NCBI RefSeq assembly: GCF_016584105.1
Contig: NZ_NRSM01000006.1
Coordinates: 62,001 to 126,000 of the forward strand
Direction of reading: 5' to 3'
Length of the DNA: 64,000 nucleotides
Origin: Ectothiorhodospira shaposhnikovii
GTDB lineage: Bacteria > Pseudomonadota > Gammaproteobacteria > Ectothiorhodospirales > Ectothiorhodospiraceae
The translations under genes were made by a program, and so were the position numbers. Below the pieces are notes generated by a model. The model was given only the letters and a program-made list of their open reading frames with translations. It was not told the origin of the DNA and searched no databases. Position 1 is the first letter of the stretch. The number at the start of each line of letters is the position of its first letter. Shown in pieces: positions 20,842 through 30,654 of the stretch.

Positions 20842-22166
20842 CAACCCTCCCCACCGACGATGACCGTCACCAGACGGCCCGGATCCACCCGGCGCCCGAA
20901 GGCCTCGTTCACCGTAGCCGGATCCAGGGCCTCCACCTGATCGGTGAAGGTGTCCAGATAATCCAGCGGCAGGCCGTAAAAGCCCATCATCGCCACATGA
21001 TCCAGAATGCCCGAATTGCTGGCGGTGCGCAGGGGGAAACCGCCGACGATATTGGACTGGGCGGCCTTGAGTTCATCCTCGTCCAGCCCCGAGGCCACAA
21101 AGTCCTCCAGGGTCCGGCGCATCACCGCCACCGCCTCATCCGCCTGAGAAGCCTGGGTCTGCACCCCCATCAGGAACGGCCCCGCCGCCGCCATGGGCGA
21201 GAAATAGCTGTAGACGCTGTAGGCCAGGCCCCGCTGGGTGCGGACCTCCTCCATCAGCCGGGAGGTGAAACCGCCCCCACCCAGGCGATGATTGCCCACA
21301 TACAGGGGGAAATGGTCCGCATCCCCCCGGGCCATCCCGGGATGGCCCATGAAGACATGGACCTGCTCGGAAGGAAAGCTCACCCGGATGGTCCGCCCTT
21401 CCTCGGGCATGGCCACCTCGGGCAGGGCCGGGGCCGCCTCCCCCGCCGGCAGGGCGGCGGCGATGCGTTCGGCCAGGGCCTCGGCCTGGGACCGGTCCAG
21501 CCCGCCCACCAGGGCCAGGATGCCGTTACGGGCCACATAGTAGGTCTGATGGAAGGTCTTCAGCTGTGCCGGGGTGATGCCGGCCAGCCCGTCCTCGGTG
21601 CCCAGGGGGGAATGGGCATAGGGATGCCCGGCATAGACCGTCTCGAAGAAGGTGCGACCGGCAATGGCCCCCGGGTTCTGCTGCTGGGCCTGCAGGGAGA
21701 CCAGGGCCTGGCGCCGGGCCCGGTCCAGACCCCGCTGGGAAAACACGGGATCGCCCACCACGGTGACGAAGGTCTCCACCGCCGTCTCCAGCCAGTCGGG
21801 CTCGGTCAGGCTGCGCAGATTGAGGATGGCCATGTCCCGCTCGGAGCTGGACCCGAACTGGGCGCCCACCCCTTCGAAGCGCTCGGCAATGGTGTCGGCA
21901 TCCCAGTCACCGGCGCCGTCCCGCAGCAGGGTGTTGGTCAGGCGGGCCAGGCCGGGGTGATCACCGTCCCGGGCACTGCCGGCATTGAACACCAGCCGGG
22001 CATCCACCATGGGCAGGGCCGGAGAAGGCACGAAATAGACCTTGAGACCGTTCTCCGTCTCCCAGTGCTGGACCGTGGAGGCGGCCGGGGCCGTCATGGG
22101 CACGAGCAGCACCAGCAGGAGCAGACCCGTCCAGCCGGGACGTGACAGGCGGGAAAATATCGTCAT
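20841..22166 (-). CDS. M16 peptidase-like protein lacking the zinc motif (partner subunit)
   Basis: A 441-aa protein with a signal peptide (LLLLVLLVPMTAPAAS) and two M16-type halves. At the position where active M16 peptidases have HxxEH (HFLEH), this protein reads HPGLARLTNTLL, so it cannot bind catalytic zinc in the usual way. The substrate-contact region of the C-terminal half is kept (GGGGFTSRLMEEVRTQRGLAYSVYSY). This is the pattern of the non-catalytic partner in heterodimeric M16B peptidases. It lies 55 bp downstream of the active subunit gene and is coupled to rsmD. Predicted to be periplasmic. Confidence 0.88.
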   Translation of the reverse strand: MTIFSRLSRPGWTGLLLLVLLVPMTAPAASTVQHWETENGLKVYFVPSPALPMVDARLVFNAGSARDGDHPGLARLTNTLLRDGAGDWDADTIAERFEGVGAQFGSSSERDMAILNLRSLTEPDWLETAVETFVTVVGDPVFSQRGLDRARRQALVSLQAQQQNPGAIAGRTFFETVYAGHPYAHSPLGTEDGLAGITPAQLKTFHQTYYVARNGILALVGGLDRSQAEALAERIAAALPAGEAAPALPEVAMPEEGRTIRVSFPSEQVHVFMGHPGMARGDADHFPLYVGNHRLGGGGFTSRLMEEVRTQRGLAYSVYSYFSPMAAAGPFLMGVQTQASQADEAVAVMRRTLEDFVASGLDEDELKAAQSNIVGGFPLRTASNSGILDHVAMMGFYGLPLDYLDTFTDQVEALDPATVNEAFGRRVDPGRLVTVIVGGEG

Positions 22167-22221
22167 GTCAGGGTTCCTTTATCGTGAAAATCGCGCGTAG
22201 CGCGCACTTGCGAATCGGAAA

Positions 22222-23598
22222 TCAACGCAGATGGCCTTCGAAATACCCCGGCGGATCCTCGGGATCAATGGGCAGTGGGTCCAGCCAGGCCACCGTGCGC
22301 CGATCCACATCGAAATAGCGCCGGGCCACCGCCTGTACCTGTTCCGGCGTCACCGCCCGGATGCGTTCGGCAAACTCGTCCCCCAGCTGCCACGGCAACC
22401 CCACGCTCTCCAGCATTCCCAGACTCATGGCCTGCCCCTGGATGGAATCCCGGCGATAGACCTCCCTGGCCACCACCTGGGCCTTCACCCGCTCCAGTTC
22501 GGCGGCGCTGACCGGCTCGTCCTTCAGGCGTTCCAGGGCTTCGGTGAGGGCGGCCTCCACATCGGCCTGGTCCACCCCGGCGGATGGCGTGGCACTGAGC
22601 ATGAACAGGGTATCCAACCGTGACAGAGGGCTGTAACCGGCCCCGGCCGCGGCCACCAGTTCCCGTTCACGCACCAGCTCCCGGGCAAAACGGGCACTCT
22701 CGCCCCCATCCAGCACCCCGGCGGCCACCTGCAGGGCGTAGGGCACCCAGTCCTCCTCGGCGGTCATGATCACGGGCACCTTGTAACCCATCAAAAGATA
22801 GGGCACCCGTGCCGGCGCCCGCACAGTGATCCGACGTTCACCCAGTTGCGGGGTCTCGGTGCGGGATTTCACCGCCGGCAGATCCCGCGCCGGGATGGAG
22901 CCGAAATGGTTCCTGGCCAGGTCGTGCACGGCCTCAGGCTCCACGTCGCCCACCACCACCAGGATGGCGTTGTTGGGGGCATACCAGCGGTCATACCAGT
23001 CCCGCAGATCGGCCACCGTGTATTCGTCGATGTCCACCATCCAGCCGATGACCGGAATCCCGTAGGGGCTGCTCAGCCAGGCGACGGCATTGAAGTGCTC
23101 GAAGGTCAGGGCATTGGGATTGTCCTCGGTGCGCAGGCGCCGCTCCTCCCGCACCACCCGCATCTCCTGGATGAACTCATCTTCCGGCAGGGCCAGATGC
23201 TGCATCCGGTCGGCTTCCAGCTTCAGGGCCGTTTCCAGATGTTCGGCGGCCAGTTGCTGGAAATAGGCCGTGTAGTCCCGGCTGGTAAAGGCATTCTCCC
23301 GGCCGCCCAGGGCGGCGATGATGCGGGAAAACTCCCCGGCGGGATGGGCCTCGGTACCCTTGAACATCATGTGCTCCAGGGCATGGGAGATCCCGGTGAT
23401 GCCCCCATGTTCATGGCTGGAACCCACCCGGTACCAGACCATGGAGGTGATCACCGGCGCCCGCGCATCCGGCAGCACCAGCACTTTCATGCCGTTATCC
23501 AGCATGAACTCATGGACATGACTCCTCTCATCGGCCTGGAGCCAGAGCGGCACCAGCAGGAGCAGCAACAGACCTATGCGCGGTATCTTATGTTTCAT
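22222..23598 (-). CDS. M16 family zinc metallopeptidase, catalytic subunit
   Basis: A 458-aa secreted zinc peptidase with a signal peptide (IGLLLLLLVPLWLQA). It has the inverted zinc motif HALEH (ISHALEHMMFKGTEAHP), and a downstream Glu in EMRVVREERRLR supplies the third ligand. The C-terminal half is the degenerate M16_C domain (YAPNNAILVVVGDVEPEAVHDL). Family members degrade peptides in the periplasm as pairs with a non-catalytic subunit, which here is the next gene. It is divergent from ftsY, with 62 bp between the starts. Confidence 0.92.
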   Translation of the reverse strand: MKHKIPRIGLLLLLLVPLWLQADERSHVHEFMLDNGMKVLVLPDARAPVITSMVWYRVGSSHEHGGITGISHALEHMMFKGTEAHPAGEFSRIIAALGGRENAFTSRDYTAYFQQLAAEHLETALKLEADRMQHLALPEDEFIQEMRVVREERRLRTEDNPNALTFEHFNAVAWLSSPYGIPVIGWMVDIDEYTVADLRDWYDRWYAPNNAILVVVGDVEPEAVHDLARNHFGSIPARDLPAVKSRTETPQLGERRITVRAPARVPYLLMGYKVPVIMTAEEDWVPYALQVAAGVLDGGESARFARELVRERELVAAAGAGYSPLSRLDTLFMLSATPSAGVDQADVEAALTEALERLKDEPVSAAELERVKAQVVAREVYRRDSIQGQAMSLGMLESVGLPWQLGDEFAERIRAVTPEQVQAVARRYFDVDRRTVAWLDPLPIDPEDPPGYFEGHLR

Positions 23599-23660
23599 TT
23601 CGGCAGACGTCCCTCAGTGGTAGGATGTGCGTTCTTGAACACCGTAGACCTCCTCAGCGC

Positions 23661-25163
23661 ATGTTCGGTTTCCGCAAGAAGAAAAAGCCCGTAGATCAGC
23701 CCAAGCAGGCTGTCGAGCCCGTGGAGTCCCTGGAAATCATCGAGGGGCTTGAGATCATCAGGCCCCCCGAGGGTATCAGGTCCACCAGGGACCGGGGCAA
23801 GGCCGTGCCTCGGCCCGAAACGGCACCATCGACACCTGCCGAAGCCCCGCCGAAGGCTCCCGCCGCCGAAACGCCCGCGCCGGTGGTGACGCCGCCGGCA
23901 GCACCGGTGATCGAGCCGGTCGCCAGGCAGCAGGAACCCGCCAAGGCACCGGCGATAGAGCCGGCCGCCAGGCAGCAGGAACCCGCCAGGACACCGGTGA
24001 TCGAGCCGGCCGTTCCCGGAGTGGAAACACAAACACCCAGGCCGACGACGGCACCGGCTACGACAGCGCCCCCGGTGGCCCTGAAAACTGTGCCGGGGAT
24101 CAAGCCCGAACCCAGCCCCCCGGTAATGCCGACCGGCCTGCCGAAAACCCCGGACCCGGCATCCCCCGGCATGGAGACCCACAAGCGGGCGGAGGCTGAA
24201 AAGGGCGAAAAGGCCGATACGGGGGAGGAAACCTCGAAATCAGGCCTGTTCTCCCGCCTGCGCAAGGGACTGTCCAAGACCTCCTCCACCCTCACCGAGG
24301 GCATGGCGGGTCTGGTCCTGGGCAAGAAGATCATCGACGACGAGCTGCTGGAAGAACTGGAGACCCGGCTGCTCATGGCCGACGTGGGCATCGAAGCCAC
24401 GGAAACCATCCTGGAAGGTCTCACCCGGCGCGTCGCCCGCAAGGAACTCAAGGATGCCGAGGCCCTGGTCAAGGCCCTGGAAGGGGCCATGGTGGACGTG
24501 CTCAAGCCGGTGCAGAAGCCTCTGGTGATCGACGCCGGGAAAAAGCCTTATGTGATCCTGGTGCTGGGCATCAACGGTGCCGGCAAGACCACCACCATCG
24601 GCAAGCTCACCCATCATCTGCGCCGGCAGGGCAAGTCGGTCATGCTGGCGGCCGGTGACACCTTCCGGGCCGCCGCGGTGGAGCAGCTGCAGACCTGGGG
24701 CGAGCGCAACCAGGCCACGGTGATCTCCCAGGGCCAGGGTGCGGATTCTGCGTCGGTGATCTTCGATGCCTGGCAGGCCGCCAAGGCCCGGGGCATGGAC
24801 GTGCTCATCGCCGATACCGCCGGCCGTCTGCACACCCAGTCCAACCTGATGGATGAGTTGAAGAAGGTGAAGCGGGTGATCCAGCGCCAGGCCCCCGACG
24901 CACCCCACGAGGTGCTGCTGGTGGTGGACGCGGGCACCGGCCAGAACGCCCTCAACCAGGCCCGGGAATTCCATCAGGCCATGGATCTCACCGGCATCGC
25001 CGTCACCAAGCTGGACGGTACCGCCAAGGGCGGCATCCTGTTCGCCATCGCCGAGCGGTTGGGTGTGCCGGTGCGTTTCATCGGCGTGGGGGAAAAGATC
25101 GAGGACCTGCGGGAGTTCGATGCCGAAGACTTTGCCAGGGCCTTGCTGTCGGATCGGGACTAG
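23661..25163 (+). CDS. ftsY: Signal recognition particle receptor FtsY
   Basis: GTPase receptor that docks SRP-ribosome complexes at the inner membrane. The 500-aa protein has a basic N-terminus (MFGFRKKKK) and a long Pro/Ala/Glu-rich linker (to about residue 195) containing near-repeats of EPxARQQEPA. The NG domain follows: [20 protein letters not shown] (G1), [33 protein letters not shown] (G3), [11 protein letters not shown] (G4) and [23 protein letters not shown] 23661 is used because the upstream 12 codons lack homology. It is first in ftsY-ftsE-ftsX, the order conserved in Gammaproteobacteria. Confidence 0.97.
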   Translation: MFGFRKKKKPVDQPKQAVEPVESLEIIEGLEIIRPPEGIRSTRDRGKAVPRPETAPSTPAEAPPKAPAAETPAPVVTPPAAPVIEPVARQQEPAKAPAIEPAARQQEPARTPVIEPAVPGVETQTPRPTTAPATTAPPVALKTVPGIKPEPSPPVMPTGLPKTPDPASPGMETHKRAEAEKGEKADTGEETSKSGLFSRLRKGLSKTSSTLTEGMAGLVLGKKIIDDELLEELETRLLMADVGIEATETILEGLTRRVARKELKDAEALVKALEGAMVDVLKPVQKPLVIDAGKKPYVILVLGINGAGKTTTIGKLTHHLRRQGKSVMLAAGDTFRAAAVEQLQTWGERNQATVISQGQGADSASVIFDAWQAAKARGMDVLIADTAGRLHTQSNLMDELKKVKRVIQRQAPDAPHEVLLVVDAGTGQNALNQAREFHQAMDLTGIAVTKLDGTAKGGILFAIAERLGVPVRFIGVGEKIEDLREFDAEDFARALLSDRD

Positions 25164-25175
25164 GTCCGCGCTTCC

Positions 25176-25844
25176 ATGATCCTGCTGCGCAACGTCACCA
25201 AGCGCTATCCCAACGGCCATGAAGCCCTGTCCCGGATCAACCTGAGCCTGGACCGGGGCGCCATGGCCTTCCTCACCGGCCACTCCGGGGCCGGCAAGAG
25301 CACCCTGCTCAAACTCATCTCGCTGATCGAGCGCCCCAGCCGGGGCCAGATCGTCGTCAACGGCCAGAACCTGGAATCCCTCTCCGCCCGTCAGGTGCCC
25401 TACTTCCGGCGCCAGATCGGCATCATCTTCCAGGATCACCACCTGCTCCACGACCGCAGCGTCTTCGACAACGTGGCCCTGCCCCTGGTGATCCAGGGCT
25501 ACCGCCAACAGGAAATCGCCCGCCGCGTACGAGCCGCCCTGGACAAGGTGGGGCTGCTGCACAAGGAAAATGCAGAACCCGTCACCCTGTCCACCGGCGA
25601 ACAGCAACGGGTGGGCATCGCCCGAGCAGTGGTCCACAAGCCCGCCATCCTGCTGGCGGATGAACCCACCGGCAACTTGGACCCCCACCTGTCCCGGGAG
25701 ATCATGCAGCTGTTCTTGCGCTTCAACCAGGTGGGGACCACGGTCATGATCGCCAGCCACGACCTGAATCTGATCTCGTCCCTGGGCAAGCCCATGGTGC
25801 ATCTCCACGAAGGACGACTGCAGCGCCGGGAGGCGGAGGCATGA
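25176..25844 (+). CDS. ftsE: Cell division ATP-binding protein FtsE
   Basis: ABC ATPase that with FtsX activates septal peptidoglycan hydrolases during division. 222 aa with Walker A (LTGHSGAGKSTLLKLI), Q-loop (IIFQDHHLLHDRSVFDNVALP), Walker B (AILLADEPTGNLD) and H-loop (MIASHDLNLI). The ABC signature reads LSTGEQQR rather than the usual LSGGEQQR, with Thr replacing the first Gly. It follows ftsY by 12 bp and overlaps ftsX by 4 bases (ATGA). Confidence 0.96.
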   Translation: MILLRNVTKRYPNGHEALSRINLSLDRGAMAFLTGHSGAGKSTLLKLISLIERPSRGQIVVNGQNLESLSARQVPYFRRQIGIIFQDHHLLHDRSVFDNVALPLVIQGYRQQEIARRVRAALDKVGLLHKENAEPVTLSTGEQQRVGIARAVVHKPAILLADEPTGNLDPHLSREIMQLFLRFNQVGTTVMIASHDLNLISSLGKPMVHLHEGRLQRREAEA

Positions 25845-26800
25845 GACGTCGCCGCGCCCTGACCCTGCCGCCGGTCCATGCCCGGTTCCAGGCCTACGCC
25901 ATCAACCACCTGCGGGCACTGGTGTTCAGTCTGGGCAAGCTCTACCGCGCCCCCTTTTCCAGTGCCCTGACCCTGCTGGTGATCGCCGTCGCCCTGACCC
26001 TGCCGACCCTGTTCCATGTGGTGCTGGACAATCTGCAACAGGTCAGCCCCCAATGGTCGCAGACGGCCCAGATATCCGTATTTCTTCAGGACTCCGTGGC
26101 GGACGAACAGCTCCCGGCCCTGGCCACCCGACTGGCCCAGCGTCCCGACGTGGCCGAAGCCCTGCCCGTCACCCGGGTGCAGGCCCTGGAAGAATTCCGT
26201 GCCCATTCCGGCTTTGCCGAAGCCCTGGACACCCTGGGAGAAAACCCCCTGCCGCCCCTGATCCTGGTGACGCCGGCCCTGGATCACCGTTCCACTGCGG
26301 CCATGGAAGGCCTGGTCAATGCCCTGAACAACATCCCGGAGGTTTCCCGTGCGCTTCTGGACCTGCAATGGGTCCAGCGCCTGTTCTCCATCATGGAAAT
26401 GCTGCAACGCTCCACGTTGATATTGTCCCTGCTGCTGAGTCTGGGGGTGCTGGTGGTGGTGGGCAACACCATCCGGCTGGACGTGCAGAATCGGCGGGAA
26501 GAGATCGAAGTGGCCAAGCTGGTGGGGGCCACGGACGCCTTCATCCGTCGCCCCTTCCTTTATGGAGGGCTGTGGCTGGGGCTGGGTGGGGCCATGATGG
26601 CGGCGTTGATCGTGACGATCACCACCCTGCTGCTGTCCGGGCCGTTGCAGACCCTGTCGCAGCTCTACGGAGGGGAATGGCGCATCCATGGCCTGGGTTT
26701 CCGTAACACCCTGATCCTGCTTGGCCTGGGTGCCCTGCTGGGACTGGCGGGGTCATGGATCACGGTGAACCAGCACCTGCGTCACATCGAACCCCGCTAA
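25841..26800 (+). CDS. ftsX: Cell division protein FtsX
   Basis: Membrane partner of FtsE, 319 aa. One N-terminal transmembrane helix (about residues 35-57, SALTLLVIAVALTLPTLF) precedes a periplasmic domain (about 58-190: ISVFLQDSVADEQLPALATRL...). Three C-terminal helices follow, in the FtsX/permease segment (LSLLLSLGVLVVVGNTIRLDVQNRREEIEVAKLVGATDAFIRRPF). The cytoplasmic loop LVGATDAFIRRPFLY contacts FtsE in the family. It is convergent with rpoH, with stops 24 bp apart. Confidence 0.95.
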   Translation: MRRRRALTLPPVHARFQAYAINHLRALVFSLGKLYRAPFSSALTLLVIAVALTLPTLFHVVLDNLQQVSPQWSQTAQISVFLQDSVADEQLPALATRLAQRPDVAEALPVTRVQALEEFRAHSGFAEALDTLGENPLPPLILVTPALDHRSTAAMEGLVNALNNIPEVSRALLDLQWVQRLFSIMEMLQRSTLILSLLLSLGVLVVVGNTIRLDVQNRREEIEVAKLVGATDAFIRRPFLYGGLWLGLGGAMMAALIVTITTLLLSGPLQTLSQLYGGEWRIHGLGFRNTLILLGLGALLGLAGSWITVNQHLRHIEPR

Positions 26801-26824
26801 GTATGCCCTGAACCCAAGCGGGTG

Positions 26825-27682
<858 letters not shown>

Positions 27683-27723
27683 GGATTGCGGTCCTCCCCA
27701 ATTCCAAGCGGAATGCTGCGAGT

Positions 27724-27750
27724 TTAGCACTCGCGAGGTTGGAGTGCTAA
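27724..27750. promoter_or_regulatory. CIRCE operator (HrcA-binding site) upstream of rpoH
   Basis: TTAGCACTC, nine spacer bases (27733-27741), then GAGTGCTAA. This is an exact match to the CIRCE consensus and a perfect 9-bp inverted repeat. It lies between the last cco-operon ORF and the rpoH start, 41 bp before the ATG. On the rpoH strand the site could itself contain promoter elements (TTAGCA, 18 bp, TAAACT), so bound HrcA would block RNA polymerase. CIRCE is classically found at groESL, dnaKJ and hrcA. Confidence 0.93.
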
Positions 27751-27791
27751 CCGTGTCGGAGAGTTCCCGCCCCCCTCACCCCAACCCCGGC

Positions 27792-27962
27792 TCAACGCCC
27801 AAACAGAATCACGGACAGAAAACTCAGCCAGGACACCACCACCAGCGCCACAATGAACGTCATGGCCGCATTGTCAAAACTGAACATGGGGTGATTCAGC
27901 ACCGGCAGGCGCCGCAGCGCCCGCCCCCAATCAGCCAGTTTGTGCATCGTCAACTTGTTCAT
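27792..27962 (-). CDS. Small single-span membrane protein at the end of the cco operon
   Basis: A 56-codon ORF. Its ATG overlaps the last base of the ccoS stop codon (TGATG at 27964-27960), the same coupling seen between ccoI and ccoS. The sequence begins MNKLTMHKLADWGRALRRLP, a basic amphipathic N-terminus. One hydrophobic helix follows (MTFIVALVVVSWLSFLSVILF, about residues 34-54), ending in GR. I do not recognise a named family. The translational coupling, positive-inside charge pattern and clean membrane span argue that it is real and related to cbb3 oxidase assembly or stability. The TGA stop is at 27794-27792. Confidence 0.7.
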   Translation of the reverse strand: MNKLTMHKLADWGRALRRLPVLNHPMFSFDNAAMTFIVALVVVSWLSFLSVILFGR

Positions 27963-28159
27963 CACTCACCCTCCCCGGAATCGGGTCTGTCATCCCGACG
28001 ACGGCGCGGAATCCGCGGATCATCGTCATCCATGAGGATCCGGTGTGCCGGACCCTCCATGTCGTCGTATTGCCCGGACCGCACCGTCCACAGGAACGCC
28101 ACCAGGGCCAGGCCGAGAAAAATCATCCCCAAGGGGATCAGAATGTAGAGCATCTCCAT
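27962..28159 (-). CDS. ccoS: cbb3-type oxidase assembly protein CcoS
   Basis: 65-aa membrane protein (MEMLYILIPLGMIFLGLALVAFLW-type single helix followed by SGQYDDMEGPAHRIL). The SGQYDDMEGPAHRILMDDD segment is the family hallmark. In Rhodobacter, CcoS is required for cofactor insertion into the cbb3 oxidase. ATG 28159 overlaps the ccoI stop (TGATG). A longer frame to 28297 lies inside ccoI. The acidic/basic tail DDDDPRIPRRRRDDRPDSGE is longer than in some homologues. Confidence 0.93.
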   Translation of the reverse strand: MEMLYILIPLGMIFLGLALVAFLWTVRSGQYDDMEGPAHRILMDDDDPRIPRRRRDDRPDSGEGE

Positions 28160-30654
28160 CAGCGCGAATCCCGTAACCGTAGTGCATTCACCACCACCAG
28201 CAGCGAACTCAGGGACATCCCCAGGGCCGCCAGCCAGGGAGTGAGCAGTCCCGCCGCCGCCACCGGCAGCGCCAGGGCGTTGTAGCCGATGGCCCAACGG
28301 ATGTTCTGACGGATCACGGCCACCGTCTCCCGGGCCTTGTCCAGACCGGCCGGCAGTACCCCGGGCTGATCCCGATACAGGATCATGTCCGCCCCCGACT
28401 GGGCCAGTTGGGTCCCGCCCGCCATGGCCACCGATACATGGGCCTTTGACAGCACCGGGGCATCATTGACGCCGTCCCCCACCATGGCCACCGTCCGACC
28501 CGCCGACTGCAACGCCTCCAGGGCCGCCAGCTTGTCCGCCGGGGACAGCCCGCCCCGGGCATCCTCGATCCCCAGTTGCCGGGCAAGAAAGGACACCGCC
28601 GCCGGGGCATCCCCGGAGAACAGGTGTACGGTGATGCCCCGTGCCTTGAGTCCCGCCACGGCTTCCAGGGCGTCCGGGCGGGTGCGGTCCTCCAGCACGA
28701 AGGCCGCCAGCAGGCCCTGATCGTCGCCCAGCACCACATGCCCCCCATGGGGCCATTGTTCGGCCAGATGCGCCAGACGCGGGTCGGCCTGGGTATCGGG
28801 GCCGAGTTCACGGACAAAATCCGGCGCGCCGATGCGCAGCCGACGGCCCCGGATCACCCCTTCCATGCCCCGGCCGGGATGGGCACGGACCTCCCCGGAG
28901 GCCGCGGCCTCCGCCGAAGATGGACCGCCGCTTGATCCGACCCGCTGAAACACCCGTCCCACCGGATGCTCGGAACCGGCCTCCAGGATGCGGGCATATT
29001 CCAGGCAACCGGCTTCATCCACATCCCCCAGCATCGCCACCTTCCGCAGGCTCAGGCGCCCCTCGGTCAGGGTCCCGGTCTTGTCGAACACCACATCCGT
29101 GATCCCGGCCAGGTGTTCCAGGGCCTGTCCGCGGGCCGTCAGCAGGCCGCGGCCGGTCAGCGCCCCGGTGGCCGCCGTGATCGCCGCCGGGGTGGCCAGG
29201 GCCAGGGCACAGGGACAACTCACCACCAGCATGGTCACCATCACCCAGAAGGCACGGGCCGGATCCACCCACAGCCACCACACCAGCCCCGTCACCAGGG
29301 TCAGCAACAGGACCGCCGCCACAAACCCACCCGTACCCCGTTCCGCCAGCAGGGCCATGGGGGGCTTTTCCGTCTGCGCCCGCTCCAGCAGGCGCTGGAT
29401 GGACGAGAGCACTGTATCCTGACCCACCTGATCCACCCGCATCACCAGCGGGCTTTCCACATTCACCGTGCCGCCCACCAGGGCATCCCCCGTCGCCCGG
29501 CGCCGGGGCAGGCTCTCGCCGGTGAGCAGGGACTCGTCCACGCTGGAGGTTCCCGAGAGCACCATCCCGTCCGCCGGCACCGGTGCCCCGGGCCGGATCC
29601 GCACCCGGTCTCCGGGCAGCAGGTCGGTCACCGGCACCTCCTCGTCCCCGTCGTCCCCGACGCGCGTGGCCACCGCCGGCAACAGCCGCCCCAGGGATTC
29701 GGTGACCTGACCCGCCCGCTGGCGGGCCGCCATCTCCAGATAGCGGCCGGTGAGCAGGAAGAACACGAACATGGTCACCGACTCGAAATACACATGCTCC
29801 GGATGCCCGGTCACCGTGGCCCAGGCACTGGCAACGAAGGTGGACCCGATGGCCAGGGCCACCGGCACGTCCATTCCCGGGCGTCGCCGGCGCAGGTCCC
29901 GCCAGGCGGACACAAAGAAGCCGGCACCGGCATAGAACACCACCGGTGCCGCCACCAGCATGGCCACCCAGCGCAGGAACTGCATCATGTCTTCCTGGCC
30001 GGGCACCCCATGGCCCAGCCACAGGGCCACGGCGATCATCATCACCTGCATCATCCCCAGGCCCGCCACCGCCAGACGCCGCAAGGCCCGGTCCCGCTCC
30101 TTGCGAAAGACCGCCTCCTGGCGTCCGGGATCAAACGGATGGGCCCGATAACCGATCTCCGTGATGGCCCGAAGGATGGCGCTGAGGCTGATCCGGCTCT
30201 GATCCCATCGCACCCGGGCGCGATGGGTGGAATAGTTCACGGCAAAGGACACCACCCCCGGCAAGGCCTGCACATGGCGTTCGCTCAGCCAGACGCAGGC
30301 GGCACAGACAATGCCCTCCAGCATCAGCGAGGCCTCCCGCAAATTCCCCGGCGTCACATGCACAAAACCGCGCTGTACCTGCTCGCTGTCGTAGAGGGCC
30401 AGGGCATCCAGGGCCGCGGCGGGATCCGGCGGGGCGCCGGCCTTTTCCGTGCGATGGCGGTAATAATCCCCCAGACCGGCATCGATGATGGCCGCCGCCA
30501 CCGCCCGGCAGCCGGGGCAGCAGAAACCCCGGATCTCGCCGTCCACGGTCAGGCTGAAATCGCTGCCGGCGGGCACCGGCAGACCGCAATGAAAGCAGGC
30601 CCGGTCCTCCCCCGGGGCGTCGGGTTCCAGGGTGGATTGCAGGACCGCGTTCAC
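28159..30654 (-). CDS. ccoI: Copper P1B-type ATPase CcoI (FixI)
   Basis: Inner-membrane P-type ATPase that exports copper for cbb3 oxidase biogenesis. 831 aa from GTG 30654. An N-terminal Cys-rich segment (CFHCGLPVP, GFCCPGCRAV) precedes a heavy-metal-associated domain (GIVCAACVWLSERHVQALPGV). About eight membrane helices follow, with CPC in VVSCPCALALATPAA. The phosphorylation motif is FDKTGTLTEGRL, TGES is in LLTGESLPRR, and the hinge is MVGDGVNDAPVLSKAHVSVAM. The CFHCG start and cco context separate CcoI from general CopA. Its start overlaps the ccoH stop (GTGA). Confidence 0.95.
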   Translation of the reverse strand: MNAVLQSTLEPDAPGEDRACFHCGLPVPAGSDFSLTVDGEIRGFCCPGCRAVAAAIIDAGLGDYYRHRTEKAGAPPDPAAALDALALYDSEQVQRGFVHVTPGNLREASLMLEGIVCAACVWLSERHVQALPGVVSFAVNYSTHRARVRWDQSRISLSAILRAITEIGYRAHPFDPGRQEAVFRKERDRALRRLAVAGLGMMQVMMIAVALWLGHGVPGQEDMMQFLRWVAMLVAAPVVFYAGAGFFVSAWRDLRRRRPGMDVPVALAIGSTFVASAWATVTGHPEHVYFESVTMFVFFLLTGRYLEMAARQRAGQVTESLGRLLPAVATRVGDDGDEEVPVTDLLPGDRVRIRPGAPVPADGMVLSGTSSVDESLLTGESLPRRRATGDALVGGTVNVESPLVMRVDQVGQDTVLSSIQRLLERAQTEKPPMALLAERGTGGFVAAVLLLTLVTGLVWWLWVDPARAFWVMVTMLVVSCPCALALATPAAITAATGALTGRGLLTARGQALEHLAGITDVVFDKTGTLTEGRLSLRKVAMLGDVDEAGCLEYARILEAGSEHPVGRVFQRVGSSGGPSSAEAAASGEVRAHPGRGMEGVIRGRRLRIGAPDFVRELGPDTQADPRLAHLAEQWPHGGHVVLGDDQGLLAAFVLEDRTRPDALEAVAGLKARGITVHLFSGDAPAAVSFLARQLGIEDARGGLSPADKLAALEALQSAGRTVAMVGDGVNDAPVLSKAHVSVAMAGGTQLAQSGADMILYRDQPGVLPAGLDKARETVAVIRQNIRWAIGYNALALPVAAAGLLTPWLAALGMSLSSLLVVVNALRLRDSR

